59,043 bases of DNA from assembly GCA_019090895.1 (NCBI GenBank), contig JAHRVB010000049.1:1-59043 (forward strand), read 5' to 3'. The position numbers and the translations under genes are program-made. Below, one piece after another: positions 34,240 to 43,075 of the stretch (positions are counted from its first letter, which is position 1; each line of letters opens with the position of its first letter). Under the pieces are notes generated by a model. The model made no database searches. It saw only the letters and a list, made by a program, of their open reading frames with translations, and had not been told where the DNA came from. The DNA comes from Kangiellaceae bacterium. GTDB taxonomy: Bacteria > Pseudomonadota > Gammaproteobacteria > Enterobacterales > Kangiellaceae.

Positions 34240-36315
34240 ATGAATGAAATACAACTAAATAAAGAACAAAAACTGGCAGTGAGTTTTGGAAAAACAACCT
34301 CAAATGGTGATTTCACTAGCGAACCGTTATTAGTAATAGCAGGTGCTGGTACAGGAAAGACAAATACTTTGGCTCATCGTGCGGCTCATTTGCTAATCAA
34401 TGGTGTCGACCCAGAAAAGATATTGTTGATGACATTTTCTCGTCGAGCAGCCAGCGAACTCTGTGAACGCACTAAGCGAATTATCGTTCAAGAGTTTAAG
34501 ACGAAAAAAAAAGCAATCAGTAGTATCAACTTTTCTTGGATGGGAACTTTCCATTCCGTTGCCAATCGATTATTACGAAGATATGGTAAGTCGATGGGCA
34601 TGTCTTCTAATTTTACAATCATTGATAGAAATGATGCCGCAGACCTTATCGATGTACTTCGCCACGAATTATCATTGAGCCGTAGCAGCAAGCGTTTTCC
34701 TAAGAAATCGACCTGCCTCAACATTTATTCTCGCTGCATTAATTCACAACAAGAGCTAGGAAAAATATTAAAAGAAGAGTTTCCATGGTGTGAAGATTGG
34801 TTGGCAGAATTAAAAGAGTTATTTCGTCTATATAGTGAAAGAAAGATTGAACAAATGACCCTCGACTATGATGATTTACTCTTGTATTGGTATTATCTTG
34901 CTGACGACCATCTTGTTGCTACTAATATCCGCAAGATGTTTGACCATGTATTAATCGACGAGTATCAGGACACCAACTTGCTACAAGCTGGAATTATCAA
35001 AAAGATATTCCCTGACGGTAAAGGTGTCACTGTCGTAGGAGATGACGCACAGTCTATCTATAGTTTTAGAAGTGCAGAAGTAGAAAATATTTTGAATTTC
35101 CCTAGCCAATTTATTCCTACTGCAAAAGTCATTACGCTAAAAACTAACTATCGTTCGACCCAGGCAATTCTAGATTTATCAAACCAACTACTATCAGAAA
35201 GTAAATTAGGTTATAAAAAAGAACTATTTAGTGACGACCGTTCAAGCTTTAAAGCTCAACAAAAACCAAAGCTAGTCAATGTTGAGGATGATCTGCAACA
35301 AGCCAAGTATATTGTCGAAAAAGTACTTGAAGAAAGAGAAATGGGCGTTGATTTGAAACAACAAGCCGTATTATTTAGGAGTAGCCATCACAGCGATCGT
35401 TTAGAAGTGGAATTACTACGACATGATATTCCTTTTGTGAAATATGGTGGCCTCAAGTTTCTAGAAGCTGCTCATGTTAAAGATTTGTTAGCAATTGCAA
35501 AGTGGATGGATAATCCAAAACACAAAATTTCAGCTTTTAGAGTTCTAAAATTGATACCCGGCATTGGTCCTAGTTCAGCGATGAAGATGCTAGATTTTTT
35601 ACAATTACATCAATTTAAATTTAGCGCTCTAGAACAGTTTTCCCCGCCAGTAAGTGCCCTTTCTTATTGGAAGAAATTAGTCGATTTACTGTCAGAATCA
35701 CAAACGGAGAATGCTAATTGGCCAACTGAAATGGAGCTTATTAAAGACTTCTATCGACCACTGTTAGAGCAAAATTATGATGACTACTATGTTCGTAGTG
35801 GTGACATTGAACAAATAGTTAATCTCTCTCAACAATACTCATCAAGAGAACGCTTTATTTCTGAACTTACTCTCGATCCTCCCGTCGCGACGGGTGATCT
35901 ATCTAACGAGTCCCATAAGGACGATGATTTCCTCATATTATCGACAATCCATAGTGCTAAAGGTCAAGAATGGAAGAATGTCTTTATATTGAATGTTGCC
36001 GATGGCAATTTTCCCAATGAATATTCGACAGATTCACCCAAAAGTATCGAAGAAGAACGAAGACTTCTCAATGTGGCGATTACCCGAGCCAAACAAAATC
36101 TTCATCTCATTCAACCACTAAAGTACTGGGTTCCCGAACAAAAAAAATTCGGCAATAAACATATATACGGTGCAAAAAGTCGCTTTCTAACTCCTTCTGT
36201 ATGTCACCACATAGAATCATCATTCTACCCGAAGGTCCTTCACCAGGTGTCGGAACCGGTCGTTAACTATGAGACTCTTTCGAATATCCACAATAAGATA
36301 AGGAAACTGTGGTGA
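34240..36315 (+). CDS. UvrD/PcrA-like superfamily 1 DNA helicase
   Basis: A 691-aa SF1A helicase with all core motifs: Q-motif NKEQKLAV, motif I AGAGTGKTN, Ia MTFSRRAASEL, II LIDEYQDTN, III VVGDDAQSIYSFR, IV TNYRST, V STIHSAKGQEW and VI EERRLLNVAITRAK. A helix-hairpin-helix-like LKLIPGIGPSSAMKML lies near residue 440. It differs from chromosomal UvrD and Rep in length and in its C-terminus, so it is a third type. The close link with the recombinase-like gene upstream points to one transcription unit and a joint role in handling DNA. The nature of that role is not known. Confidence 0.9.
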   Translation: MNEIQLNKEQKLAVSFGKTTSNGDFTSEPLLVIAGAGTGKTNTLAHRAAHLLINGVDPEKILLMTFSRRAASELCERTKRIIVQEFKTKKKAISSINFSWMGTFHSVANRLLRRYGKSMGMSSNFTIIDRNDAADLIDVLRHELSLSRSSKRFPKKSTCLNIYSRCINSQQELGKILKEEFPWCEDWLAELKELFRLYSERKIEQMTLDYDDLLLYWYYLADDHLVATNIRKMFDHVLIDEYQDTNLLQAGIIKKIFPDGKGVTVVGDDAQSIYSFRSAEVENILNFPSQFIPTAKVITLKTNYRSTQAILDLSNQLLSESKLGYKKELFSDDRSSFKAQQKPKLVNVEDDLQQAKYIVEKVLEEREMGVDLKQQAVLFRSSHHSDRLEVELLRHDIPFVKYGGLKFLEAAHVKDLLAIAKWMDNPKHKISAFRVLKLIPGIGPSSAMKMLDFLQLHQFKFSALEQFSPPVSALSYWKKLVDLLSESQTENANWPTEMELIKDFYRPLLEQNYDDYYVRSGDIEQIVNLSQQYSSRERFISELTLDPPVATGDLSNESHKDDDFLILSTIHSAKGQEWKNVFILNVADGNFPNEYSTDSPKSIEEERRLLNVAITRAKQNLHLIQPLKYWVPEQKKFGNKHIYGAKSRFLTPSVCHHIESSFYPKVLHQVSEPVVNYETLSNIHNKIRKLW

Positions 36316-36380
36316 TAGCTTTCATGGATACAGCATTATTCTCGCTATTCTTGTATAGTTCGGCTAAACTTTTACCTATA

Positions 36381-36430
36381 GCACTATAGCTAGTGCATCT
36401 TGTAATTGATGAGCATATTACTGCACTAGC
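36381..36430 (+). promoter_or_regulatory. alternative hairpins upstream of the receiver-GGDEF gene
   Basis: GCTAGTGCA (36389-36397) and TGCACTAGC (36422-36430) form a perfect nine-pair stem with a 24-base loop. GCACTA at 36381-36386 competes with the right arm for the same left arm. The structure lies 23 bases before the coding start, where RNA switching could affect translation or transcription. No known riboswitch class was recognised. Confidence 0.4.
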
Positions 36431-36453
36431 TTACCTTCGAAAGGACTATCAAT

Positions 36454-37332
36454 TTGCTTGGTGAAAAAGCACTTATACTGTTAGTTGATGACGAGCCCGC
36501 GAATATCCAACTGTTAGCAGGGTATATTAAGGACGACTATCAAATAAAGGTCGCAACATCGGGCGAGCAGTGCTTAAAATTATGCGCTGCGACACAACAA
36601 CCCGATTTAATTCTTCTTGATGTCGATATGCCAGGAATGAACGGTTATCAAGTTTGCGAACAACTTAAATCTTCCCCTTCTACTGCCCCAATAGCAATTA
36701 TGTTCGTCACTGCAATGCAAACTGAAGAGGATGAAGAGACAGCCTTGAGTTTAGGTGCTGTAGATTACCTTACAAAGCCCGTTAGGCCTGCGATACTCCT
36801 TGCTAGGATAAAGACTCATGTTAAGTTAAAAATACAACATGACGCGCTGGTAAACATGGCGATGCGCGATCAATTAACTAATCTATATAATCGCCATTAT
36901 CTACTCGAATCTGCTAATCATAGAGTCGCTAAAGCAATGCGGCAAAAATCTCCCATTAGTTTACTGATCTTGGATATAGATCATTTTAAACAAATAAATG
37001 ATACAAAAGGGCATGGAGCTGGCGATGCGGTATTGAAGTCACTTGCTGAGTTATTGCAACAACAATGCCGATTAGAAGATATTGTTGCCCGATTCGGGGG
37101 CGAGGAATTCGTCATATTATTCGACGAGTGTCACTTAGCCACAGCGGTAAAAATAGCCGAACGCATTCGAGCGAGGATCGAAGACTCTCACCCCAATGGT
37201 ATCTTTGTAACTGCAAGTATCGGAGTAGCAGAACTCGATAATGGTAACGAAGGCTTCTCGGAACTCGTTAAGCGAGCGGATGACGCAATGTATGAAGCCA
37301 AACGTTCGGGCAGAAATAAAGTGCTATTTTAA
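36454..37332 (+). CDS. response regulator with GGDEF domain (diguanylate cyclase)
   Basis: A 292-aa protein starting at TTG (36454) with an AAGGA ribosome site about ten bases upstream. An N-terminal receiver domain has ILLVDDEPAN, phosphoacceptor Asp in LLDVDMPGMNGY (about 52), FVTAM and LTKPV. A GGDEF domain follows (MAMRDQLTNLYNRHYL, LILDIDHFKQINDTKGH) with active site RFGGEEFVILF and an upstream RxxD inhibitory site (RLED). It is expected to make c-di-GMP on phosphorylation. No kinase is adjacent. It converges with the LysE-type gene. Confidence 0.93.
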   Translation: MLGEKALILLVDDEPANIQLLAGYIKDDYQIKVATSGEQCLKLCAATQQPDLILLDVDMPGMNGYQVCEQLKSSPSTAPIAIMFVTAMQTEEDEETALSLGAVDYLTKPVRPAILLARIKTHVKLKIQHDALVNMAMRDQLTNLYNRHYLLESANHRVAKAMRQKSPISLLILDIDHFKQINDTKGHGAGDAVLKSLAELLQQQCRLEDIVARFGGEEFVILFDECHLATAVKIAERIRARIEDSHPNGIFVTASIGVAELDNGNEGFSELVKRADDAMYEAKRSGRNKVLF

Positions 37333-37349
37333 ATCGATAGTTTCAGCAA

Positions 37350-37964
37350 TCAACCAATCACTAGCCTAATTGCGATACATGCTAAAATGACACCAACACT
37401 CCAATCAATGTAATGCCCATGCTCTCTATACCAATTTAACACAACGCGTCTAGAAAAGAGCCAGGCGACCATCGCAAACCAGAGAATTGTATAAATAACG
37501 ATCCATAAACCATAAAAAGATTGAATAAGAATTGGTGTTTCGTAACTGACAATAGCAGTGAATAATGCAACAAAAAAAACTGTCACTTTCGGATTAAGAA
37601 CATTAATCACAAAACCTTGTTTAATAGCTTCTAATGAAGTTAAAGACAAGGGTTCACTGACAGCAAAATCGTTTGATCGGGACTTTCGTGATTGAAAGCT
37701 CTTCCAAGCTAGCCATGCCAAATAAAGCGCACCAGCATATTTAACCAGATTAATTAGACCTGGTGATTGCGCTAGTATTACAGCCAGTCCTAACAAGGTA
37801 TAACCCACATGGACTAGAATTCCTAAACCAATCCCTATTGCTGTATACAACCCAGCGCGATGGCCGGACTGTAACGTATTTTTTATAACTACGGCAAAAT
37901 CGGCCCCAGGACTTGCTACAGCGAAAGCATGCGCAATCGCTAGTAAGACAAATTCATTGCCCAA
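37350..37964 (-). CDS. LysE/RhtB-family amino-acid exporter
   Basis: A 204-aa membrane protein of about six spans. The family signature is visible near the N-terminus: ASPGADFAVVIKNTLQSGHRAGLYTAIGIGLG. The NPKVTVFFVALF motif, a helix-3 landmark, and the KSFQSRK basic loop also fit. Members export amino acids such as lysine, threonine or homoserine; the substrate here is not predictable. It lies eight bases downstream of glnS on the same strand and may share its transcript. Confidence 0.9.
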   Translation of the reverse strand: MGNEFVLLAIAHAFAVASPGADFAVVIKNTLQSGHRAGLYTAIGIGLGILVHVGYTLLGLAVILAQSPGLINLVKYAGALYLAWLAWKSFQSRKSRSNDFAVSEPLSLTSLEAIKQGFVINVLNPKVTVFFVALFTAIVSYETPILIQSFYGLWIVIYTILWFAMVAWLFSRRVVLNWYREHGHYIDWSVGVILACIAIRLVIG

Positions 37965-37972
37965 AACAGTCC

Positions 37973-39661
37973 TTATCCTTTAGCTTCAATTTTCGCCCAA
38001 CTATCTCTCAATGTTACCGTTCGATTGAAGACCAACTTTCCTCTCTCATGCTCATAACGATCGGCGCAAAAATACCCTTCCCTTTCGAACTGAAAAACGT
38101 CTTCCGGCTTTGACTCCACGAGTGATAATTCCACTCTTGCATTGTCAATTATTTGAAGACAATCAGGGTTTACCGCATCAATAAAATTATCTTCAGCGGC
38201 CGGGTTAGCAATATTGAACAACCTATCGTAAAGCCTCACTGTCGCCAGCTTAGAGTGTGAGCCTGAGACCCAGTGAATAACACCTTTAGCTTTATACCCC
38301 TCAGGATTTTTACCCAAGGTATTCTCATCATACCGACAGAGCAGTTCAACGATATTCCCTTGCTCATCCTTTACAAAGTCTTCACAAGTGATGACATACG
38401 CATTACGTAGTCTTACCGCCTTACCTTGGACCAAACGCTTATATTTTTTATTGGCGCTCTCTCTAAAATCCTCTTGATCAATAAACAGAGTTTTCGAGAA
38501 ATAGATTTTTCGAGTTCCCATCGATTCATTTTGTGGATGACGTGCGGCAGCGATCTCCTCGACTTTTTCTTCAGGATAATTAGTAATGGTTACTTTCAAC
38601 GGTTTTAATACGACCATAGCCCTTGGTGCTTTATCACCAAGATCTTCTCGAACGGAATTCTCTAGTAGAGTCATTTCTACCGTATGTACCTTCTTGGTAA
38701 CGCCCGTTCGTCCTATGAAATCTCTAATCGCGGCTGGCGAGTAACCGCGCCGCCTCATCCCAGAAATGGTCGGCATTCGAGGGTCGTCCCAGCCATCCAC
38801 AATTCCTTCTACAACCAGTTGATTCAACTTCCTTTTACTGGTGATTGTATGTTCTAAGTTTAATCGGGAGAATTCTATTTGCTGAGGATGACAATCAATT
38901 GTAATGTTGTCTAGAAACCAATTATATAGTGGGCGATGGTCTTCAAACTCCAATGTACAGAGAGAATGAGTAATACCCTCAATCGCATCCGATATACCAT
39001 GAGTGAAGTCATAGGTTGGGTAAATACACCAAGCATCTCCAGTGCGTATATGATGCGCTTTTTTAATACGATAGATTACCGGGTCACGCATATTGATATT
39101 GGGCGAACCCATGTCAATTTTAGCGCGTAGTGCAATGGTTCCATCCTCAAATTCGCCGGCTCGCATTCTTTTAAATAAGCCAAGATTGTCCTCAATACAC
39201 CGCTCTCTGAATGGGCTATTCTTGCCGACTTCGGTTAATGTTCCTCGATACTCTCTCATTTGCTCCATAGAAAGTTCACAAACGTAAGCAACACCTTTGC
39301 TAATTAACTCTTCAGCAAAACTATACAACTTTTCGAAATAATCTGCAGAATGCCTTATTTCACCGTTCCAATTGAATCCCAACCATTGCACATCTTTAGC
39401 GATTGCTACCGCATAAGCAGACTCTTCTTTAGCCGGATTGGTATCATCAAAACGTAAATTACAGGTACCTTGGTAATCTGCAGCAATGCCAAAATTAATA
39501 CAAATTGATTTTGCATGGCCTATGTGCAGAAAACCGTTAGGCTCTGGAGGAAATCGCGTAGCAACGGAAGTACGCTTACCTGATTCCAGATCCTTGTTAA
39601 TAATGTTTCTAATAAAATTAGTTGGAGTCGAACCAGAGTTAGTTTTATCTAAATCACTCAT
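37973..39661 (-). CDS. glnS: glutaminyl-tRNA synthetase
   Basis: GlnRS charges tRNA-Gln directly. The 562-aa protein is a class I synthetase with the HIGH-type [17 protein letters not shown] and the KMSKS-type [12 protein letters not shown]. The acceptor-binding [17 protein letters not shown] and the C-terminal anticodon-binding beta-barrels (FDIVEL..., [11 protein letters not shown]) are present. Its presence shows that Gln-tRNA is made directly, without the transamidation route. The 318 bases upstream up to the divergent ligase gene hold no further gene. Confidence 0.97.
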   Translation of the reverse strand: MSDLDKTNSGSTPTNFIRNIINKDLESGKRTSVATRFPPEPNGFLHIGHAKSICINFGIAADYQGTCNLRFDDTNPAKEESAYAVAIAKDVQWLGFNWNGEIRHSADYFEKLYSFAEELISKGVAYVCELSMEQMREYRGTLTEVGKNSPFRERCIEDNLGLFKRMRAGEFEDGTIALRAKIDMGSPNINMRDPVIYRIKKAHHIRTGDAWCIYPTYDFTHGISDAIEGITHSLCTLEFEDHRPLYNWFLDNITIDCHPQQIEFSRLNLEHTITSKRKLNQLVVEGIVDGWDDPRMPTISGMRRRGYSPAAIRDFIGRTGVTKKVHTVEMTLLENSVREDLGDKAPRAMVVLKPLKVTITNYPEEKVEEIAAARHPQNESMGTRKIYFSKTLFIDQEDFRESANKKYKRLVQGKAVRLRNAYVITCEDFVKDEQGNIVELLCRYDENTLGKNPEGYKAKGVIHWVSGSHSKLATVRLYDRLFNIANPAAEDNFIDAVNPDCLQIIDNARVELSLVESKPEDVFQFEREGYFCADRYEHERGKLVFNRTVTLRDSWAKIEAKG

Positions 39662-39979
39662 AATATGCCTTCATAAATCTATATATTGGTTGCCCAGACA
39701 ATCTGAGTAGTCGTTGTTCTATTGGTAAACATTCTTTTATAATGTTCTCCGTAGATAAACGCTTGGAACGTTAGTTAAAAACAACAGTCTACACAGGGTC
39801 TAAGCCTTATCGCTGAGATTTTACCCTAGTTCGACATTCTAACGTAGCTCTATCAAACAAAATAGACAGAACTAATAGCGATTACATTGCCACTAACAGT
39901 AAATTTACACTCGCTAATCTGGCGTCCCTTAGCTGACTATTAATACTGTAAGATAACAAGGAATATAAATACTCATATT
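39662..39979. other. divergent intergenic region between glnS and the acyl-CoA ligase gene
   Basis: These 318 bases lie between two divergent genes and should hold both promoters. No open frame with a start site and ribosome site, no strong hairpin and no repeat was seen. Confidence 0.6.
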
Positions 39980-41590
39980 ATGCCTGCGCTTTTTCACCAA
40001 CTTATTTCAGATTCCACAGAGCAGTTTCCTGAAAACATAGCTATCGAATACAAAAATATTCAAATCAATTACCGAGAAATAGATCAATTAATTAACAATT
40101 CTGCAGCCGAATTATTGAATTCTGACGCTAGACCCAGCTTAAATCGCGCAGAAAGAGTCGCTATCTACCTCCCCAAACAACCGGAAGCTGTGATAGCTAT
40201 GTTTGCAACTTCCAAAGCAAATGGTACTTTCGTCCCGATAAACCCATTGTTAAAACCCGCACAAGTCAATTATATCCTCGATAACTGCGATGTATCGGTG
40301 CTAATAACGTCACTAAGTCGATATAAACAACTTAAGGCGGCACTGGGAGAGTTAGACACACTGAAACGAATCATCATCACAAACTGCACGCCCGATAAGT
40401 GTCCAGCGGAGTGTCAGCTCTGGGAGGAGTTGATATCGAACCAAGATATGCTACGGACATCATTCTCGAATCCAAAACTTGAATCAACATCTGAAACTGG
40501 CCTTAAATCTACAGCCGCAATCCTTTATACATCAGGAAGTACAGGTCAACCCAAAGGAGTTGTTTTATCTGACTCCAACCTCATCGAAGGAGCAAAGAGC
40601 GTTGCAAGCTACTTAAACAATCATCAAGGCGACCGATTATTAGCGGTGCTACCTTTTAGTTTCGACTATGGTCTCAGTCAACTCACTACTGGTTTTTTAA
40701 TTGGAGCGAGAGTAGTACTGATCGAGTATTTGTTACCAGTAGATGTCATAAATGCCGTAGTGCAGTACCGAATTACAGGGTTGGCAGCGGTCCCTCCTCT
40801 TTGGCTACAATTGGTAGAACTCGAATGGCCCAAACAGGCTGTTGATTCTCTTCGTTACATTACTAATAGCGGCGGTGCGATGCCGACAGCGACATTATCG
40901 CAGCTCAGAACCAAACTGCCCTTGACCAAGCCGTATTTGATGTATGGGCTAACTGAATCCTTTCGCAGTACCTACCTAGAACCTGAAGAGTTAGACACTC
41001 GCCCCACCTCAATGGGAAAGGCGATTCCTAATGCGACTATTCTGGTACTTAACAATAAGGGACAATTATGTGGACCTGGCGAGCAAGGAGAGTTAGTACA
41101 TGTGGGCGTTCATGTCGCTAAAGGATATTGGCAAGACTCACAAAAAACATCCAAAAAGTTCCGCCGCCTTCCCCCACATTTGCGATCACAATACGGGGAT
41201 GCTGCCGCCGTGTGGTCTGGTGATATCGTCACAAGCGACGAACAAGGATTTCTTTATTTTGTGGGCCGTAATGATGACATGATTAAGTCGTCAGGATATA
41301 GAATCAGTCCGGCAGAATTAGAAGAAGTCGTCTATCAGCATGGATCATTAAAAGAAGTGGCGGCAATTGGTATTCCCCACCAACGACTAGGCCATTTGAT
41401 ACTATTGATTGTCGTACCGAATAACCTAGCATCTTTTAACCCACAGAGCCTGACGAAACATTTAAAAAAGAGTATGCCCAACTTTATGCAACCCCACGCC
41501 ATTGAACTGGAAAATTCGCTTCCTAGAAATTCGAATGGTAAAATCAACCGAAATTTATTATCTGATCGCTTTAAACACCTATCAGAGTAA
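39980..41590 (+). CDS. AMP-dependent acyl-CoA ligase (exosortase A-associated type)
   Basis: A 536-aa ANL-superfamily enzyme that adenylates a carboxylate and transfers it to CoA or a carrier protein. The AMP-binding motif is AAILYTSGSTGQPKGVVLS. MYGLTESFRSTYLEPEEL holds A5, and VWSGDIVTSDEQGFLYFVGRNDDMIKSSGYRISPAELE holds A7/A8. The terminal Lys motif NSLPRNSNGKINR is present. Its closest style is the ligase group that accompanies PEP-CTERM/exosortase A loci. The gene directly downstream is the matching PLP decarboxylase, 108 bases away on the same strand. No exosortase, PEP-CTERM or carrier protein gene is in the window. Substrate unknown. Confidence 0.8.
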   Translation: MPALFHQLISDSTEQFPENIAIEYKNIQINYREIDQLINNSAAELLNSDARPSLNRAERVAIYLPKQPEAVIAMFATSKANGTFVPINPLLKPAQVNYILDNCDVSVLITSLSRYKQLKAALGELDTLKRIIITNCTPDKCPAECQLWEELISNQDMLRTSFSNPKLESTSETGLKSTAAILYTSGSTGQPKGVVLSDSNLIEGAKSVASYLNNHQGDRLLAVLPFSFDYGLSQLTTGFLIGARVVLIEYLLPVDVINAVVQYRITGLAAVPPLWLQLVELEWPKQAVDSLRYITNSGGAMPTATLSQLRTKLPLTKPYLMYGLTESFRSTYLEPEELDTRPTSMGKAIPNATILVLNNKGQLCGPGEQGELVHVGVHVAKGYWQDSQKTSKKFRRLPPHLRSQYGDAAAVWSGDIVTSDEQGFLYFVGRNDDMIKSSGYRISPAELEEVVYQHGSLKEVAAIGIPHQRLGHLILLIVVPNNLASFNPQSLTKHLKKSMPNFMQPHAIELENSLPRNSNGKINRNLLSDRFKHLSE

Positions 41591-41698
41591 AAACCAATCA
41601 ATGACTAAGTTGCATCAAATTTAAAAACACAACTCAGGTAGATTGATGAGTTTTAACGCTGATACCGCGTTCACGCGAGTGCTTTAAAAGGTAGCCAT

Positions 41699-42937
41699 TT
41701 GAAAAAGAAGCAACAAATAACGCACCAATCAATGGATCAATTCGATTCAAATGACGGTGAACTAATGCTCAATGGAATGACACTTTCCAGTTTAAAGCTA
41801 CGAGCAGGACAAACGCCTTACTACGCGTACGATAGAAGTGTCATTAATAAAACGATACAACAGTTTCGTGCTCAAATGCCCGCTAGGCTCAAACTTCACT
41901 ATGCTATAAAAGCCAACCCAATGCCCGCACTTGTAGACTTCATCGCTCCGTTGGTAGACGGATTAGATGTTGCGAGCGGAAACGAATTAAATGTTGCCCT
42001 CAATAGTAGTATTGATACGAGGATGATCAGCTTCGCCGGTCCAGGAAAAAGGCCGAAAGAACTGGCTATGGCCATAGCCAGTGGCACAACCATTAATTTA
42101 GAATCGTTTACTGAACTTAATCGCGTAATTTCTCTTTCAGAAAAATTTGGGATAACTGCAAACGTCGCGGTAAGAGTCAATCCGGACTTTGAATTAAAAT
42201 CATCGGGAATGAAAATGGGTGGCGGTTCACAACAATTCGGTATTGATGCTGAAAATGTTCCGCTATTATTAGAAAAAATAAAAAGCTCTAACTTAGACTA
42301 TCAGGGACTTCATATTTTTACAGGTTCACAAAATTTAAATCCAGAGTCCATTCAGCAAGCTCATAAAAATACTTTTGAATTGGCTACCCGTTTGTCGGAA
42401 CAAACACAAACGTCAATTAAAAAATTGAACATCGGTGGTGGGCTAGGAATACCCTATTTTCCAGGTGAAAAAAGATTAGAATTAAATAGCATCGCTGAAG
42501 CCCTCGAACAGCATATTAATCAGTTTGAAAAACAGTTCGGAAGCTGCCATATAGCAATGGAGTTAGGTCGTTTTCTAGTTGGTGAAGCTGGAGTCTATGT
42601 AACCGAAATAACTGATATCAAAGAATCAAGAGGTACATTGTTCGTCATTATTGACGGAGGTCTTCATCATCATTTATCAGCGTCAGGTAATTTTGGTCAA
42701 GTAATAAGAAAAAATTACCCCGTTGCGGTCGGTAACAAGATGTCTGATGACAACTTATTCACTACTCAAGTCGTAGGTCCTCTCTGCACACCACTTGATA
42801 TACTGGCCAATAAATACTCGTTACCAGAGTGCGATATCGGTGATCTCATCGTTATTTATCAATCTGGCGCGTACGGATATTCTGCGAGCCCAAGAGATTT
42901 TTTAAACCACCCACAACCGATCGAGATGTTGGTGTAA
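41699..42937 (+). CDS. PLP-dependent decarboxylase, Orn/DAP/Arg type (exosortase A-associated type)
   Basis: A 412-aa fold-type III decarboxylase. The PLP Lys is in LKLHYAIKANPMPALV, the phosphate loop is IGGGLGIPYF, ELGRFLVGEAGVYV carries a substrate Arg, GPLCTPLDIL holds the active-site Cys, and YQSGAYGYSASPRDFLNH is the closing motif. The start is TTG at 41699 with AAGG eight bases upstream. Length and motifs are close to LysA, but the partner gene is an acyl-CoA ligase of the type seen with exosortase A, so a role in surface polymer or modified-amino-acid synthesis is inferred. A diaminopimelate decarboxylase is the alternative. Confidence 0.8.
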   Translation: MKKKQQITHQSMDQFDSNDGELMLNGMTLSSLKLRAGQTPYYAYDRSVINKTIQQFRAQMPARLKLHYAIKANPMPALVDFIAPLVDGLDVASGNELNVALNSSIDTRMISFAGPGKRPKELAMAIASGTTINLESFTELNRVISLSEKFGITANVAVRVNPDFELKSSGMKMGGGSQQFGIDAENVPLLLEKIKSSNLDYQGLHIFTGSQNLNPESIQQAHKNTFELATRLSEQTQTSIKKLNIGGGLGIPYFPGEKRLELNSIAEALEQHINQFEKQFGSCHIAMELGRFLVGEAGVYVTEITDIKESRGTLFVIIDGGLHHHLSASGNFGQVIRKNYPVAVGNKMSDDNLFTTQVVGPLCTPLDILANKYSLPECDIGDLIVIYQSGAYGYSASPRDFLNHPQPIEMLV

Positions 42938-43075
42938 TTACTAGGGCGATGTATTCGAGAAAAAGCAAAGTTAAATAGTAACGCCCTGCTTATAGATTGC
43001 TTAGAATAAACTGAATAATGGTATTTAACGACAACACTGTTTTGTAGATAAGAAAACTAGGATAACTAAAATAAT

